DNA of 26,652 bases from Nitrosopelagicus sp964511265 (GCA_964511265.1 CAZEES010000015.1:1-26652); one strand, 5' to 3'. Positions 1 to 8,290 are shown, numbered from the stretch's first letter. Notes: generated by a model not told the origin, from the sequence alone. Made by a program: numbers and translations.

Positions 1-903
1 ATTCACAAAGGCGAGAGAATTTGTTCCAGATGCGGCATTGTCGTTGATGAACAAATGGCTGACATGGGTCCAGAAACAAAGACATCAAATCTAGAAGATA
101 AGATGAGATTAGCAAGAGCAACTGGACAGACAACACTAGCACAACACGATATGGGAATTGCAACCGACATCTCAATTTCATCCACAGATTTTAGTGGAAA
201 AAAGATTTCAAGTACAGTTTCCAATCAGATGCAAAATCTAAGAAAATGGCAACAAAGAGTTCGAGTGACATCCCCACGTGAAAGAAGACTAACTAATGTC
301 TTGGGAAAAATTTCCGAGACATGCGATAATTGCAGTCTTCCAAAAAATGTGGTCGAGACAGCATCCATGATTTATCGAGGTCTAGATGGGAAAAACATCG
401 AAGTGAAAGGTAAATCCGTCGTAAGCATTACTGTAGCGGTAGTCTATATGGCATGCAAACAATGTGGAATAGTTAGATCATTGGACGAGATTTGCAAAAA
501 TGTTTGTGCGCCAAAAGATGTGAAAGCAAAAACAAAGTTAGCTGCAAAATACTACAGAAATCTTGTTTTGGAAATAGGAAATGTGATCACCCCAGTTGTT
601 ACTATGGATAAGTACATTTCAAAGATCGCAAATCTGACCAAGACAGATGTAAGAGTTGAGCGACTTGCTTTAGAAATTGCCGGAAAAACAGAAACAAAGA
701 GCATTACAGATGGCAAAGCACCAAACGGAATAGCATCAGCATATCTGTACGTATCCTCGGTTTTGTTAGGACAAAACGTGCTACAAAGAGACGTATCCTC
801 GGTTTCTGGCGTCACAGAAGTAACAATCAGAAATAGAGTCAAAGAGATTCTTTCAACGCATAAGATGACTTTGACATTAAGACCTATTTTGGCCAAAAAA
901 TAA
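1..903 (+). CDS. tfb: Transcription initiation factor TFB (partial, 5' end outside window)
   Basis: Archaeal homologue of TFIIB; it bridges TBP bound at the TATA box and RNA polymerase. The reading frame is open from base 1, so the start codon and the first zinc-binding pair lie outside the window. What remains begins with the second CxxC pair of the N-terminal zinc ribbon (Cys8 and Cys11 of the visible 300 residues). A linker follows, containing a Trp-Gln and Arg-rich stretch near residues 80-95. Two cyclin-like repeats then span about 95-190 and 195-285. The second carries the conserved Pro-Asn-Gly-Ile-Ala-Ser-Ala motif before a helix-turn-helix. An ATG at 55 should not be taken as the start, because that would delete the ribbon. 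Thaumarchaea usually carry several TFB paralogues; which one this is cannot be decided here. Confidence 0.93.
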   Translation: MHKGERICSRCGIVVDEQMADMGPETKTSNLEDKMRLARATGQTTLAQHDMGIATDISISSTDFSGKKISSTVSNQMQNLRKWQQRVRVTSPRERRLTNVLGKISETCDNCSLPKNVVETASMIYRGLDGKNIEVKGKSVVSITVAVVYMACKQCGIVRSLDEICKNVCAPKDVKAKTKLAAKYYRNLVLEIGNVITPVVTMDKYISKIANLTKTDVRVERLALEIAGKTETKSITDGKAPNGIASAYLYVSSVLLGQNVLQRDVSSVSGVTEVTIRNRVKEILSTHKMTLTLRPILAKK

Positions 904-904
904 T

Positions 905-927
905 CCCCCCCTTTTCTTCTTTATTTT
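905..927 (+). terminator. Pyrimidine/T-rich terminator after TFB
   Basis: A C-run followed by T-rich sequence directly after the TFB stop codon. Archaeal RNA polymerase typically stops at T-rich non-template tracts without a hairpin. No stem-loop is visible here. Confidence 0.4.
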
Positions 928-956
928 ACATTAGGATTAGCTAAAATTCGTCGAGA

Positions 957-963
957 TTATATA
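957..963 (+). promoter_or_regulatory. TATA box for sufC
   Basis: TTATATA centred 26 nt before the sufC ATG at 986. This places the transcription start at or next to the start codon, which suggests a leaderless mRNA. Confidence 0.6.
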
Positions 964-985
964 CGAATGTCGAAAGAAAAATTCA

Positions 986-1759
986 ATGGCAGTACTCGAG
1001 ATAAAGGATTTACATGTACAAAGAGAAGGGAAGGAAATCCTCAAAGGTGTAAATTTGAAAACAGGTCCAGGAGAAGTTCATGCAATTATGGGACCCAACG
1101 GTTCTGGTAAAAGCACATTATCGTATACTCTTTTAGCACATCCAAAATACGAAGTAACAAGTGGAGACATACTTCTCGATGGAGAGAGTATTTTAGAATT
1201 AACGGCAGATGAGAGAGCAAAAAAAGGATTGTTCTTGGGATTTCAATATCCAACTGAAGTCTCAGGTGTAGGTTTTTCACATTTTCTTAGAACATCTTAC
1301 AATGCATTAAGTAAAGCAATGAAAGGTGAAGACAGAGAAGTGTTCATTACAGTTAGAGAATTTCAGAATTATCTTAAAGAGAATATCAATGCAGTAGGAT
1401 TAAGAGAAGACTTTCTTTCAAGATATTTGAATGAGGGTTTTTCGGGTGGAGAAAAGAAACGTGCCGAAGTTTTACAAATGGCAGTATTAAAACCAAAAAT
1501 TTCAATTTTAGATGAACCAGATTCCGGATTAGACATTGATGCAGTACAATCCGTTGCAAAAGCAATTAGTCAAGTTTCAGATAAGGATTCTACAACAATT
1601 GTGATTACACATTATGCAAGAATTCTAAATTTCTTAGACAAATTGGATCATGTTCATGTGTTTGCAGATGGAAAAATTTTGAAAAGTGGTGATGCGTCAC
1701 TTGCACAGGAATTAGAAAAACGTGGTTATGACTGGGTTCTTCAAGAAGCAAAACAATAA
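986..1759 (+). CDS. sufC: SufC, Fe-S cluster assembly ATPase
   Basis: ABC-type ATPase of the SUF iron-sulfur cluster assembly system. In other organisms it works in the cytosol as part of SufBC2D. The 257-residue length is normal for SufC. Walker A (GPNGSGKST) is at residues 36-44, the signature FSGGEKKR at 152-159 and the Walker B ILDEPDSGLD at 174-183. The H-loop lies in the VITHYARIL stretch after residue 200. The signature is the SufC form rather than a transporter LSGGQ, and there is no membrane partner. SufB and SufD are not adjacent: the upstream gene is TFB, and the gene after it encodes a heme-family protein with its own possible promoter. The start is supported by a TATA box 26 nt upstream. 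Confidence 0.95.
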   Translation: MAVLEIKDLHVQREGKEILKGVNLKTGPGEVHAIMGPNGSGKSTLSYTLLAHPKYEVTSGDILLDGESILELTADERAKKGLFLGFQYPTEVSGVGFSHFLRTSYNALSKAMKGEDREVFITVREFQNYLKENINAVGLREDFLSRYLNEGFSGGEKKRAEVLQMAVLKPKISILDEPDSGLDIDAVQSVAKAISQVSDKDSTTIVITHYARILNFLDKLDHVHVFADGKILKSGDASLAQELEKRGYDWVLQEAKQ

Positions 1760-1772
1760 GAATTAAAAATTA

Positions 1773-1780
1773 TTTTAAAT
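1773..1780 (+). promoter_or_regulatory. Possible TATA box for the heme-protein gene
   Basis: TTTTAAAT centred about 26 nt before ATG 1803. A Shine-Dalgarno-like GGTGA at 1792-1796, six nt before the same ATG, competes with the leaderless reading. The gene may be both cotranscribed with sufC and independently promoted. Confidence 0.4.
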
Positions 1781-1802
1781 AATAGACAATTGGTGAGTGA
1801 TC

Positions 1803-2477
1803 ATGTCTGAAGAAGATAAGAGATATTTTTTTAATTTTTCATTTTTCAAAATTGATCCAAAATGGAGATGGATGGCAGATTTAGCAAAAGAAGAATCTGC
1901 AAGAGAATTAGAGAATGTGCTTGAAAATGTACCAATAAAGATTAGGACCTATTCAACATTAGGATTAAGAGATGATGCAGATTTTCTGATTTGGTCCATG
2001 TCCGAATCAATAGAAGATATTCAAGAAGCAATTTCGAAGATATACTTGACAGTTGTAGGCAAGTATATCACACCATCTAGAGTGTATTTATCATCCACAC
2101 GACAGTCAATGTATGCTAAGAAAAACCGCACTCATTCATTTGTAGGCGGATTAGAGGCCAAAAAATATGCAGTAGTATATCCATTTATTAAAACAAGAGA
2201 ATGGTATCTTCTACCAATTGAACAACGAAGGCAGATGATGGATGAACATATCAAAGTTAGTGAGAAATATCCACAAGTTGAACTAAACACAACATATTCC
2301 TTTGGTATTCATGACCAAGATTTCATGTTAGCGTTTGAATCAGATGACTTGAATGTTTTTCAGGATCTGATCATGGATCTTAGAGGAACAAAAGTTTCAA
2401 GATTTGTGGAAGAAGATACTCCGATGATAGTTTGTGTGAAAGATGATATTGTTTCCATAATTAAGAGTCTTGGATGA
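1803..2477 (+). CDS. Chlorite dismutase/coproheme decarboxylase (ChdC/HemQ) family protein
   Basis: A 224-residue protein of the Cld-like heme superfamily. The family members recognised are chlorite dismutases and coproheme decarboxylases (ChdC, last step of coproporphyrin-dependent heme synthesis). The YPFIKTREWY motif corresponds to the ChdC segment carrying the catalytic Tyr (YPMxK in ChdC). A few residues later EHIKVSEKYP matches the region carrying the proximal heme His. The TTYSFGIHDQDF stretch is typical of the family. I chose ATG 1803 over an in-frame GTG at 1797: it has GGTGA six nt upstream, and a TATA-like box is correctly placed. Its stop overlaps the next gene in ATGA. Whether it decarboxylates coproheme, degrades chlorite or does something else cannot be read from the motifs. 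Heme synthesis is the commonest role for archaeal members, so I infer that weakly. Confidence 0.82.
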   Translation: MSEEDKRYFFNFSFFKIDPKWRWMADLAKEESARELENVLENVPIKIRTYSTLGLRDDADFLIWSMSESIEDIQEAISKIYLTVVGKYITPSRVYLSSTRQSMYAKKNRTHSFVGGLEAKKYAVVYPFIKTREWYLLPIEQRRQMMDEHIKVSEKYPQVELNTTYSFGIHDQDFMLAFESDDLNVFQDLIMDLRGTKVSRFVEEDTPMIVCVKDDIVSIIKSLG

Positions 2478-3028
2478 TGAATGCACTGAAAGAATGGGCA
2501 ACTGTTGTTAAAGCCCTAGAACAAGGAAAACAGACTGTGATTTTGAGAAAAGGAGGAATTTTAGAAACTGCGTCGGGGTTTAATATTGAATCAAAAAAAT
2601 TCTTTTTGTTTCCGACATGGGAGCACCAAGAGACAAAGCATGTTAAACCAGAATTTCATAACTTTCTAAATCAAGTGTTAAACAAAAAACCTGATGAGGG
2701 CTTCAATAGAATCACATCGTTTGCAGAAGTTTTAGATGAAAAAGATATTCAAACAACAGAGATCATAGAAAAATTATCAGAATTCCATGTGTGGAGTGAT
2801 TCATACATACAAGAAAGAAGAGATTGGAAACCAGAAAAACCTCTCAAAGCTGTTTTTCTCAGGACATATAGAATTCCTCAGATAGATATTCCACTAGAGT
2901 CTAGTTTTCAAGGTTGTAAATCATGGGTAGAAATAAATTCAAATTTTAATCTCGGAGAATCGGTATTAAATGAATCAGAAATTAAATCAAAATTACATAG
3001 ATTTAGGACAGTTGTAAATGAAATATAG
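2474..3028 (+). CDS. DUF1802 family protein
   Basis: A soluble 184-residue protein recognised as DUF1802 from its N-terminal pattern: ALKEWATVVKALEQGKQTVILRKGG, broken here only by conservative changes, followed by a PTWEHQ stretch. The family has no established biochemical role that I know of. It starts within the stop of the heme-protein gene (ATGA overlap), and its end overlaps the aldo/keto reductase start by 11 nt, so the three are almost certainly one transcript with coupled translation. ATG 2474 and ATG 2477 are adjacent possible starts. No signal peptide or membrane segment is visible. Confidence 0.72.
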   Translation: MMNALKEWATVVKALEQGKQTVILRKGGILETASGFNIESKKFFLFPTWEHQETKHVKPEFHNFLNQVLNKKPDEGFNRITSFAEVLDEKDIQTTEIIEKLSEFHVWSDSYIQERRDWKPEKPLKAVFLRTYRIPQIDIPLESSFQGCKSWVEINSNFNLGESVLNESEIKSKLHRFRTVVNEI

Positions 3029-4061
3029 AAGATTAGAAAAATGTGACATTGAGATTTCAGAGATAGGTTTTGGAGCTTGGGCGTTCTCACTCCCAGGATG
3101 GTGGGGTAAAAAAATAGACGAGGATGGAGCAAAACGCATGTTAAAAAAAGCATATGATCTGGGAATCAATCTTTTTGAAATGGCAGACATGTATGGACAA
3201 GGAAGAGCAGAGAAAATTGTGGGAGAAGTCTTCAAAGATATGAGAGAAGAAGTAATCTTTTCTACAAAATATGGATATGATTTCTCACAAGTAGAACAAA
3301 TTGGACATGCAGAACTACCACAAAGATTTTCTGAAAGAGAATTTTCTGAAAAAATGTTACGAGATAGTTTGGACAGACTACAAACAGATTATATAGATAT
3401 TTACGGATTACATAATCCAAAATTGTATCACATTAGAGACAAAAATGTTTTTCAGTTTTTAGATGATAAGATTGGCGAAGGGAAGATTAAGACATATCAA
3501 GCTGCTTTAGGACCAGCAATAGGATGGACTGCCGAAGGACTAGAGTCAATGGAGATACCAAACTTGTCAGCAGTACAAACAGTTTACAATCTATTTGAAC
3601 AGGTTCCAGGTAGGGAATTATTAGACAATGCGGGAAAAAAGAATGTTGGAATTTTTGTTAGAGTGCCAGATGCTAGTGGAGTCTTAACAGGGGAAATGAG
3701 AACAATGGAAGATGTTGATAAAAAGATAGGGGATGATGATCATAGATCAGTTAGGAAAAAAGAGTGGTTCAAAAGAGCATTTGAAAAAGTTGAAGAAGTC
3801 ATGCATATTGGAAAACAATATGAATATGATATAATGCAATTATCAATGAAATTTATCCTGTCAAAAAAAGCAATTACTTGCATAATCCCAACATTTGGAA
3901 GTATAGAAGATATCGAATCATTTGTATCAATTTCAGATGGAGAATATTTGAAAACCAAGGATATTGAAGAAATTGAGAGTATTTTTGATTCATGGGAATC
4001 CTATGAATTGAAATTTACACAGCCAGATGTATTAAATTACATCAGTTCTAAAGATTCGTGA
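3018..4061 (+). CDS. Aldo/keto reductase family oxidoreductase
   Basis: A 347-residue TIM-barrel NAD(P)H-dependent reductase of the COG0667 type. The catalytic positions can be followed: Tyr59 in the MADMYG motif, Lys84 in FSTKYG and His132 in YGLHNP. The usual Asp of the tetrad (FDTADxYG) is Glu54 here, since the sequence reads FEMADMYG. That change is unusual and may affect activity. The C-terminal part (KKAITCIIPTFGSIEDI) fits the cofactor-binding region. It follows the DUF1802 gene with an 11-nt overlap, so it belongs to the same operon. The substrate cannot be inferred. A role near heme or aldehyde metabolism would be only a guess from context. Confidence 0.88.
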   Translation: MKYRRLEKCDIEISEIGFGAWAFSLPGWWGKKIDEDGAKRMLKKAYDLGINLFEMADMYGQGRAEKIVGEVFKDMREEVIFSTKYGYDFSQVEQIGHAELPQRFSEREFSEKMLRDSLDRLQTDYIDIYGLHNPKLYHIRDKNVFQFLDDKIGEGKIKTYQAALGPAIGWTAEGLESMEIPNLSAVQTVYNLFEQVPGRELLDNAGKKNVGIFVRVPDASGVLTGEMRTMEDVDKKIGDDDHRSVRKKEWFKRAFEKVEEVMHIGKQYEYDIMQLSMKFILSKKAITCIIPTFGSIEDIESFVSISDGEYLKTKDIEEIESIFDSWESYELKFTQPDVLNYISSKDS

Positions 4062-4084
4062 ATAAAATTTCAAAGATGATTAAG

Positions 4085-4092
4085 ATTTAATT
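4085..4092 (+). promoter_or_regulatory. TATA box for the secreted repeat protein
   Basis: ATTTAATT centred about 27 nt before ATG 4116, consistent with a leaderless transcript starting at that ATG. Confidence 0.5.
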
Positions 4093-4115
4093 GTAGATAG
4101 GAAAAGATTACAATA

Positions 4116-6230
4116 ATGGGTTCATATTCATTTGTGCTATTTTCATTATTGTTAATTTCATCAGTTGTTTTTGCATCATCACTTGAGAGTAGTTTTGCTC
4201 AGGAGATTATTGCCACAAGCACAGGATTTGAGAATTCAACCATACTAGAATTAAAGAATGCCAGAGGTAACACGGCAAACATAGACACAGTAAGAATATG
4301 GTTAAGTGGTGAAAATGAATTCAAATCTTTCAAGACAGAACAAGGATGGATGGGCAAGAATACTCCTCAAGGAGTGATTATTTTTACATCTCAGAATCAG
4401 GTCAATCCAGGAGAATATGTGAAATTTGGGATCAAGACCACAGAACTAAATCCAATAATTAATTGGAAAGCAATTGATGAGAATGGTACAGTGATAACTT
4501 CTGCAAGCACAAGGATTACAATTTCAGAGACAGACGGAGATAACGCAGGGTTAAATGAATCAGACATAACAGGAGTAAAAGATGATTCAGCATTCAGGTT
4601 TATTCCAGAAAGACCATCTTCAGATTCAGATTTCAGAGTGATTGGTGAAAATTTTGTTCCAGAACAATCTCTTGATTTCTACATTGGAAGTAATTTTGAT
4701 CAGACAATAAAAGTAGATAGTGATGGAAGAATTTTATTCACATCAAAAGTACCTAATATACAAAATGATGAGAGAACTGAATTTATTTTAAGAGATTCTG
4801 GAGGGAGTGAAAAAACAATTAGTTTAAGAATTTCACAGTCAGAAAATAGAGAAATTTCACAAGTCATGAAAGTATCAATTGGGAACACACCAAAAGAAGT
4901 GAAACGTGGAGAAACAGTTACTCTTTCGGGAATGGCAACACCAAAGTCAACATTAACTATTACTTTGAAATATTCAGATGGAATGATTCTCAATATAGAC
5001 ACAATACAAGTAGGGATTGATGGGAAATGGAGTTTAGATGTGTTAATTCCTCCGGAAGTAGAATTAGGCCAGGTTGGGATTGATGCAAGTGATGGAAAAA
5101 CTACGATACATAGAGATTTTGATGTGATTAGTGCGGTACGTATCAATGTATTTGCGGAAGAGACCATGTATCAACCAGGGGAAACAGTACAATTTAGTGG
5201 AAACGCGGTATCAGGTAAAGAAATATCAATAATTCTAGAAGATTCAGTCGGAACAGAAATTTTCTCTAGAAGTTTAGGCGTAGGTGATTCAGGAGTTGTT
5301 GATTTTGAAATTGAGATTCCAAGAGAATCTGTTGAGGGCACATACATTCTATATCTATTTCAAGAAGATGAAGAAGGAATTACAACTTTTGGAGTTGGGC
5401 AAGAACCTGAAGCAATTTTAATTCTTAAACCAACAAAATTAAATTTCAGTATAAATGAAGATGTGGAGATTTTAATTCAAAGTGTACCCAATGCACAGAT
5501 ATCATTAATCCTCATTGATTCAGCTGACAGAGAAAGATTGTCAGATAATATCAATTTAGGACCAGATGGAAGAGAGTTGTATAAGATTAGTGCTGCGGAA
5601 TTATCGAGTGGAGCATATACAATTAGTGGCAAAAGAGGAGAGAGTGCTGATGATGCTAAGTTTACAGTAGGGTTTACTACAGGTTCAGGTTCCATTTTAA
5701 TTCAGACAACAAAAAGCGAGTATCAGCAAAGTGAACAAGTTCTAATTTTAGGAAGTACAGATGCAATTAATGTATTATTGGATATGACAATAATGGATCC
5801 TAATGGAAAAACAATTAAAAGAATCGATACATTTTCAGATAGATTTGGCGTTTTCAAGATAGATAATTTTAGAATTCCCGCAGATGGAAAACTTGGAGTG
5901 TGGACAATAAATGCAAAAAGTGGAGGTAATTTTGACAGTGTGGAGGTTACAGTATTAGGGGATAGTGATGAATTAATCATAAGACTAGACAAGGATAATT
6001 ATAATTCTAGTGAAATGATGAACATATCTGGAACTGGTGCAGAGGCAACAGTATCTTTAAAGATGTTCAATTTAGATGGAGATAAAGTCAATGAATTAAA
6101 TATAATTCCAAAAGATAATGGTGACTTTTCAACAATATGGATGATTCCAAGCGACATTATACCAGGAGAATATGAGATTCTGGTAGATGATGGAATTAGA
6201 AATGTTTCCATAAAATTTACTGTAAACTGA
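4116..6230 (+). CDS. Secreted multi-domain Ig-like repeat protein
   Basis: A 704-residue protein with an N-terminal signal peptide. Hydrophobic residues occupy 5-20, and cleavage could fall after Ala20 or near Ala28. It is therefore exported to the cell surface or medium. After an N-terminal beta-rich region (about 30-250), a repeat of about 92 residues recurs with starts near residues 261, 349, 441, 534 and 626. Each unit opens with a pattern like Tyr/Lys-x-Pro/Ser-Gly-Glu-x-Val-x-x-Ser-Gly and contains an Asp-Gly turn. This resembles macroglobulin MG2 or bacterial Ig-like domains. No C-terminal membrane anchor or sorting motif is visible, so attachment to the S-layer would need another means. 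It could be a surface adhesin or structural protein; the function is not known. Confidence 0.8.
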   Translation: MGSYSFVLFSLLLISSVVFASSLESSFAQEIIATSTGFENSTILELKNARGNTANIDTVRIWLSGENEFKSFKTEQGWMGKNTPQGVIIFTSQNQVNPGEYVKFGIKTTELNPIINWKAIDENGTVITSASTRITISETDGDNAGLNESDITGVKDDSAFRFIPERPSSDSDFRVIGENFVPEQSLDFYIGSNFDQTIKVDSDGRILFTSKVPNIQNDERTEFILRDSGGSEKTISLRISQSENREISQVMKVSIGNTPKEVKRGETVTLSGMATPKSTLTITLKYSDGMILNIDTIQVGIDGKWSLDVLIPPEVELGQVGIDASDGKTTIHRDFDVISAVRINVFAEETMYQPGETVQFSGNAVSGKEISIILEDSVGTEIFSRSLGVGDSGVVDFEIEIPRESVEGTYILYLFQEDEEGITTFGVGQEPEAILILKPTKLNFSINEDVEILIQSVPNAQISLILIDSADRERLSDNINLGPDGRELYKISAAELSSGAYTISGKRGESADDAKFTVGFTTGSGSILIQTTKSEYQQSEQVLILGSTDAINVLLDMTIMDPNGKTIKRIDTFSDRFGVFKIDNFRIPADGKLGVWTINAKSGGNFDSVEVTVLGDSDELIIRLDKDNYNSSEMMNISGTGAEATVSLKMFNLDGDKVNELNIIPKDNGDFSTIWMIPSDIIPGEYEILVDDGIRNVSIKFTVN
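4899..6227 (+). repeat. Five ~92-residue protein-level repeats
   Basis: Within the secreted protein the spacing between repeat starts is about 88, 92, 93 and 92 residues. Similarity is at the level of motif and pattern, not DNA identity, so the duplications are old. Confidence 0.6.
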
Positions 6231-6241
6231 TCAACTAACGG

Positions 6242-6250
6242 TTTTTATTT
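6242..6250 (+). promoter_or_regulatory. TATA-like box for apt-mtnP
   Basis: TTTTTATTT centred 26 nt before ATG 6272, implying a leaderless start. The same T-rich stretch may also end transcription of the secreted-protein gene. Confidence 0.45.
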
Positions 6251-6271
6251 CTCAGTTTTTCGTGTAAGTTT

Positions 6272-6784
6272 ATGAACCTAAAAGACAAGATTGCAGATTA
6301 TCCAAATTTTCCTAAGAAAGGAATTTTGTTCAGAGATTTCTCACCAGTCCTAGGCGATCCATCGGCACTCTCATTTGTTGTAGAAGAATTTACTAAGAAA
6401 TTTCATCCTAATGATGTAGATGTTTTTGCAGGAATTGAATCAAGAGGATTCATCTTAGCATGCGCATTAGCACTCAAATATAACAAAGGAATGATATTAC
6501 TACGCAAAGCTGGGAAATTACCAGGAAAGACCGTCAAAACATCATATACAATTGAATATGGAAAAGCAGTCATGGAGGTTCAAAAAGATGTAATTCAAAA
6601 AGGAGAACGAGTTCTTATTTGTGATGATTTACTTGCAACAGGAGGAACTGCAAAGGCAGCTGCCAAGCTGATTGAGAAGATTGAGGGTAGCGTAGTAGGA
6701 TTTGCATTCATCATTGAACTACTTGAACTAAATGGACGAGACAAGATTAAAGATTATAGATCTGAATCACTGGTGGAATACTAA
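6272..6784 (+). CDS. apt: Adenine phosphoribosyltransferase
   Basis: Converts adenine and PRPP to AMP in the cytosol (purine salvage). The 170 residues match the usual APRT length of about 170-180. The N-terminal PNFPKKGILFRDFSP motif is characteristic. The PRPP-binding loop VLICDDLLATGGTA is at residues 114-127, with the two acidic residues before the Thr-Gly-Gly. The RKxGKLPGKT segment (78-87) is the APRT hood/substrate region. The stop codon shares one base with the start of mtnP (TAATG), so translation is coupled. The pairing makes sense because the mtnP product releases adenine. Confidence 0.93.
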   Translation: MNLKDKIADYPNFPKKGILFRDFSPVLGDPSALSFVVEEFTKKFHPNDVDVFAGIESRGFILACALALKYNKGMILLRKAGKLPGKTVKTSYTIEYGKAVMEVQKDVIQKGERVLICDDLLATGGTAKAAAKLIEKIEGSVVGFAFIIELLELNGRDKIKDYRSESLVEY

Positions 6785-7575
6785 TGGATGAATCTGCAGA
6801 GATTGGCATTTTTGGCGGCACCGGAATTTATGATTCAGGATTATTAAAAGAACCAAAAGAAATTATCATAGACACACCATATGGCAAACCATCTGATTCA
6901 ATTACAATTGGAGAATTTAACGGAAGAAAGATTGCATTCTTACCAAGACATGGAAAAAAGCATACAATTCCACCACATATGATAAATTATAGAGCAAACA
7001 TTTGGGCATTCAAAGAATTAGGAGTCAAAAGGATAATTGCACCATCTGCAGTTGGTAGTTTAAAAGAAGAATTTGCACCACGCGACTTTGCATTACCAAC
7101 TCAATTTTTAGATTTTACAAAGTCACGAAAAGGTTCATTTTCAGAAGAAGGGAGAGTTATTCATATATCAGTTGCAGATCCATTTTGCCCAGAATTACAA
7201 CAAGTTATTTTAGATGTTGCAAGTGAACAGCAAATAGAGATTCACAAAGATGCAACTTATGTCTGTATTGAGGGACCAAGATTCTCAACTAAAGCAGAAT
7301 CAAAATTCTACAAAAGTACAGGTGCAGATATTATTGGTATGACACTTGTACCAGAGTGTCAATTAGCAAGAGAGGCTCAGATTTGTTATGCGTCAATTTC
7401 AACTGTGACTGATTATGATGTTTGGGCAGAAAAACCAGTTACTGCGAAGGAGGTTATTGAAACATTATCAAAAAATGTTGAACTGACAAAAAAACTTCTT
7501 ACAGTATTAATTGATAAAATTCCTACTTCAAAGTCATGTTCATGTGAAAAGGCATTAGAAGAAGCAGAGTTTTAA
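6784..7575 (+). CDS. mtnP: S-methyl-5'-thioadenosine phosphorylase
   Basis: Phosphorolysis of 5'-methylthioadenosine, a by-product of polyamine and SAM metabolism, to adenine and 5-methylthioribose-1-phosphate. The 263 residues fit the PNP/MTAP class II family. The phosphate-binding GGTGIYDSG is at residues 11-19 and the PRHGKKHTIPPHMINYRAN motif near 55-73. CIEGPRFSTKAES follows, then GMTLVPECQLARE and TDYD near the C-terminal third. The Asp-containing TDYD favours a 6-aminopurine substrate (MTA) over 6-oxopurines. It is translationally coupled to apt, so adenine can go straight back to AMP. The C-terminal SCSC motif is a small oddity. The gene ends overlapping the stop of the opposing unknown gene. 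Confidence 0.92.
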   Translation: MDESAEIGIFGGTGIYDSGLLKEPKEIIIDTPYGKPSDSITIGEFNGRKIAFLPRHGKKHTIPPHMINYRANIWAFKELGVKRIIAPSAVGSLKEEFAPRDFALPTQFLDFTKSRKGSFSEEGRVIHISVADPFCPELQQVILDVASEQQIEIHKDATYVCIEGPRFSTKAESKFYKSTGADIIGMTLVPECQLAREAQICYASISTVTDYDVWAEKPVTAKEVIETLSKNVELTKKLLTVLIDKIPTSKSCSCEKALEEAEF

Positions 7576-7856
7576 TCATCAGCAAAAGATTCTCGTTTCA
7601 ATCCTTCAGGGAGATTTAGGTCACCTTGGATGAGATTTTTTTGTAAAGTGCCAATCACAGCATCAATATCATAACCTAAAACTTTTATGTTTTTTTCTAC
7701 ATCTTCGGTGAGTTTTACTCCTACATTTTGACCGCCAATTCTTCCAAACGCAATTCCAGTAAAAGGAAAGGAATGATTATCAACAATAAAAGTGCCAACA
7801 ATTTTTGCTGCCATTTGAGTTCCAGTGATATCTTGAATATTAACAGTAAGTTTCAA
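7572..7856 (-). CDS. Hypothetical small protein (94 aa)
   Basis: Not recognised. The product looks soluble and beta-rich, with a glycine-rich central part (TGIAFGRIGGQNVGVKL). It contains no Cys, no membrane segment and no obvious catalytic motif. The start would be TTG at 7856, two nt after the stop of the upstream gene at 7859; an ATG at 7814 would give 80 residues. The last gene of a four-gene minus-strand group, it overlaps the mtnP end tail-to-tail by 4 nt. Codon use looks like its neighbours. A thaumarchaeal lineage-specific protein is a reasonable guess. Confidence 0.6.
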   Translation of the reverse strand: MKLTVNIQDITGTQMAAKIVGTFIVDNHSFPFTGIAFGRIGGQNVGVKLTEDVEKNIKVLGYDIDAVIGTLQKNLIQGDLNLPEGLKRESFADD

Positions 7857-7858
7857 GA

Positions 7859-8290
7859 TTAAATTTCAACTGCGTGATGTATATGATCTAATACAAGAAA
7901 ACTTGAATGGTAGTCATCAACAATTTTGTAATCTTGAATTTTTAGTTCAATAATTTTTTCATCAGCTGTTTCAAATTTTATCATGCCATTTTGTTTTAGT
8001 TTTACTAGTTTCCATTTGTCTTTACCTTTCTGTAATTTACTGATAATAACTGCCCATTTTTCATCATCTTCAATTCGTGGCATTCCAACTATATCAGTAA
8101 TAGAATCAATTCCCAATGATTTTTCTTCACAAAATGATTTCATGCAAACTGCACATCTCCAAACATCTACAGAACCAACAGTTCGTTCATCAATGTTGAT
8201 GTTAACAGGAGCAAGATATGTTATCTGAGGATTATCACAGCATTTGTAAATTTCTGGGGTTTTTGGAGTCTCAGATGGAGTTTCGCTCAT
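7859..8290 (-). CDS. Hypothetical protein with Cys motifs (143 aa)
   Basis: Not assigned to a family. The N-terminal part holds a Cys-Cys pair (residues 17-18) and a CAVC motif (46-49) plus another Cys near 54, spaced so that a zinc ribbon-like site is possible. The rest is charged and beta-rich (residues 80-140), with a His-rich end (DHIHHAVE). No membrane segment is seen. It sits 6 nt after the HTH gene and 2 nt before the 94-residue gene, so it is in the same transcript. A role as a metal-binding or regulatory partner of the HTH protein is conceivable but unsupported. Confidence 0.62.
   Translation of the reverse strand: MSETPSETPKTPEIYKCCDNPQITYLAPVNINIDERTVGSVDVWRCAVCMKSFCEEKSLGIDSITDIVGMPRIEDDEKWAVIISKLQKGKDKWKLVKLKQNGMIKFETADEKIIELKIQDYKIVDDYHSSFLVLDHIHHAVEI

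Noticed and set aside
4700..5167. A 155-residue open frame on the minus strand inside the secreted-protein gene
   Set aside because: It is antisense to a long repeat protein with a clear signal peptide and has no motif or promoter of its own. The minus-strand frames at 5477-6211 are similar shadows.
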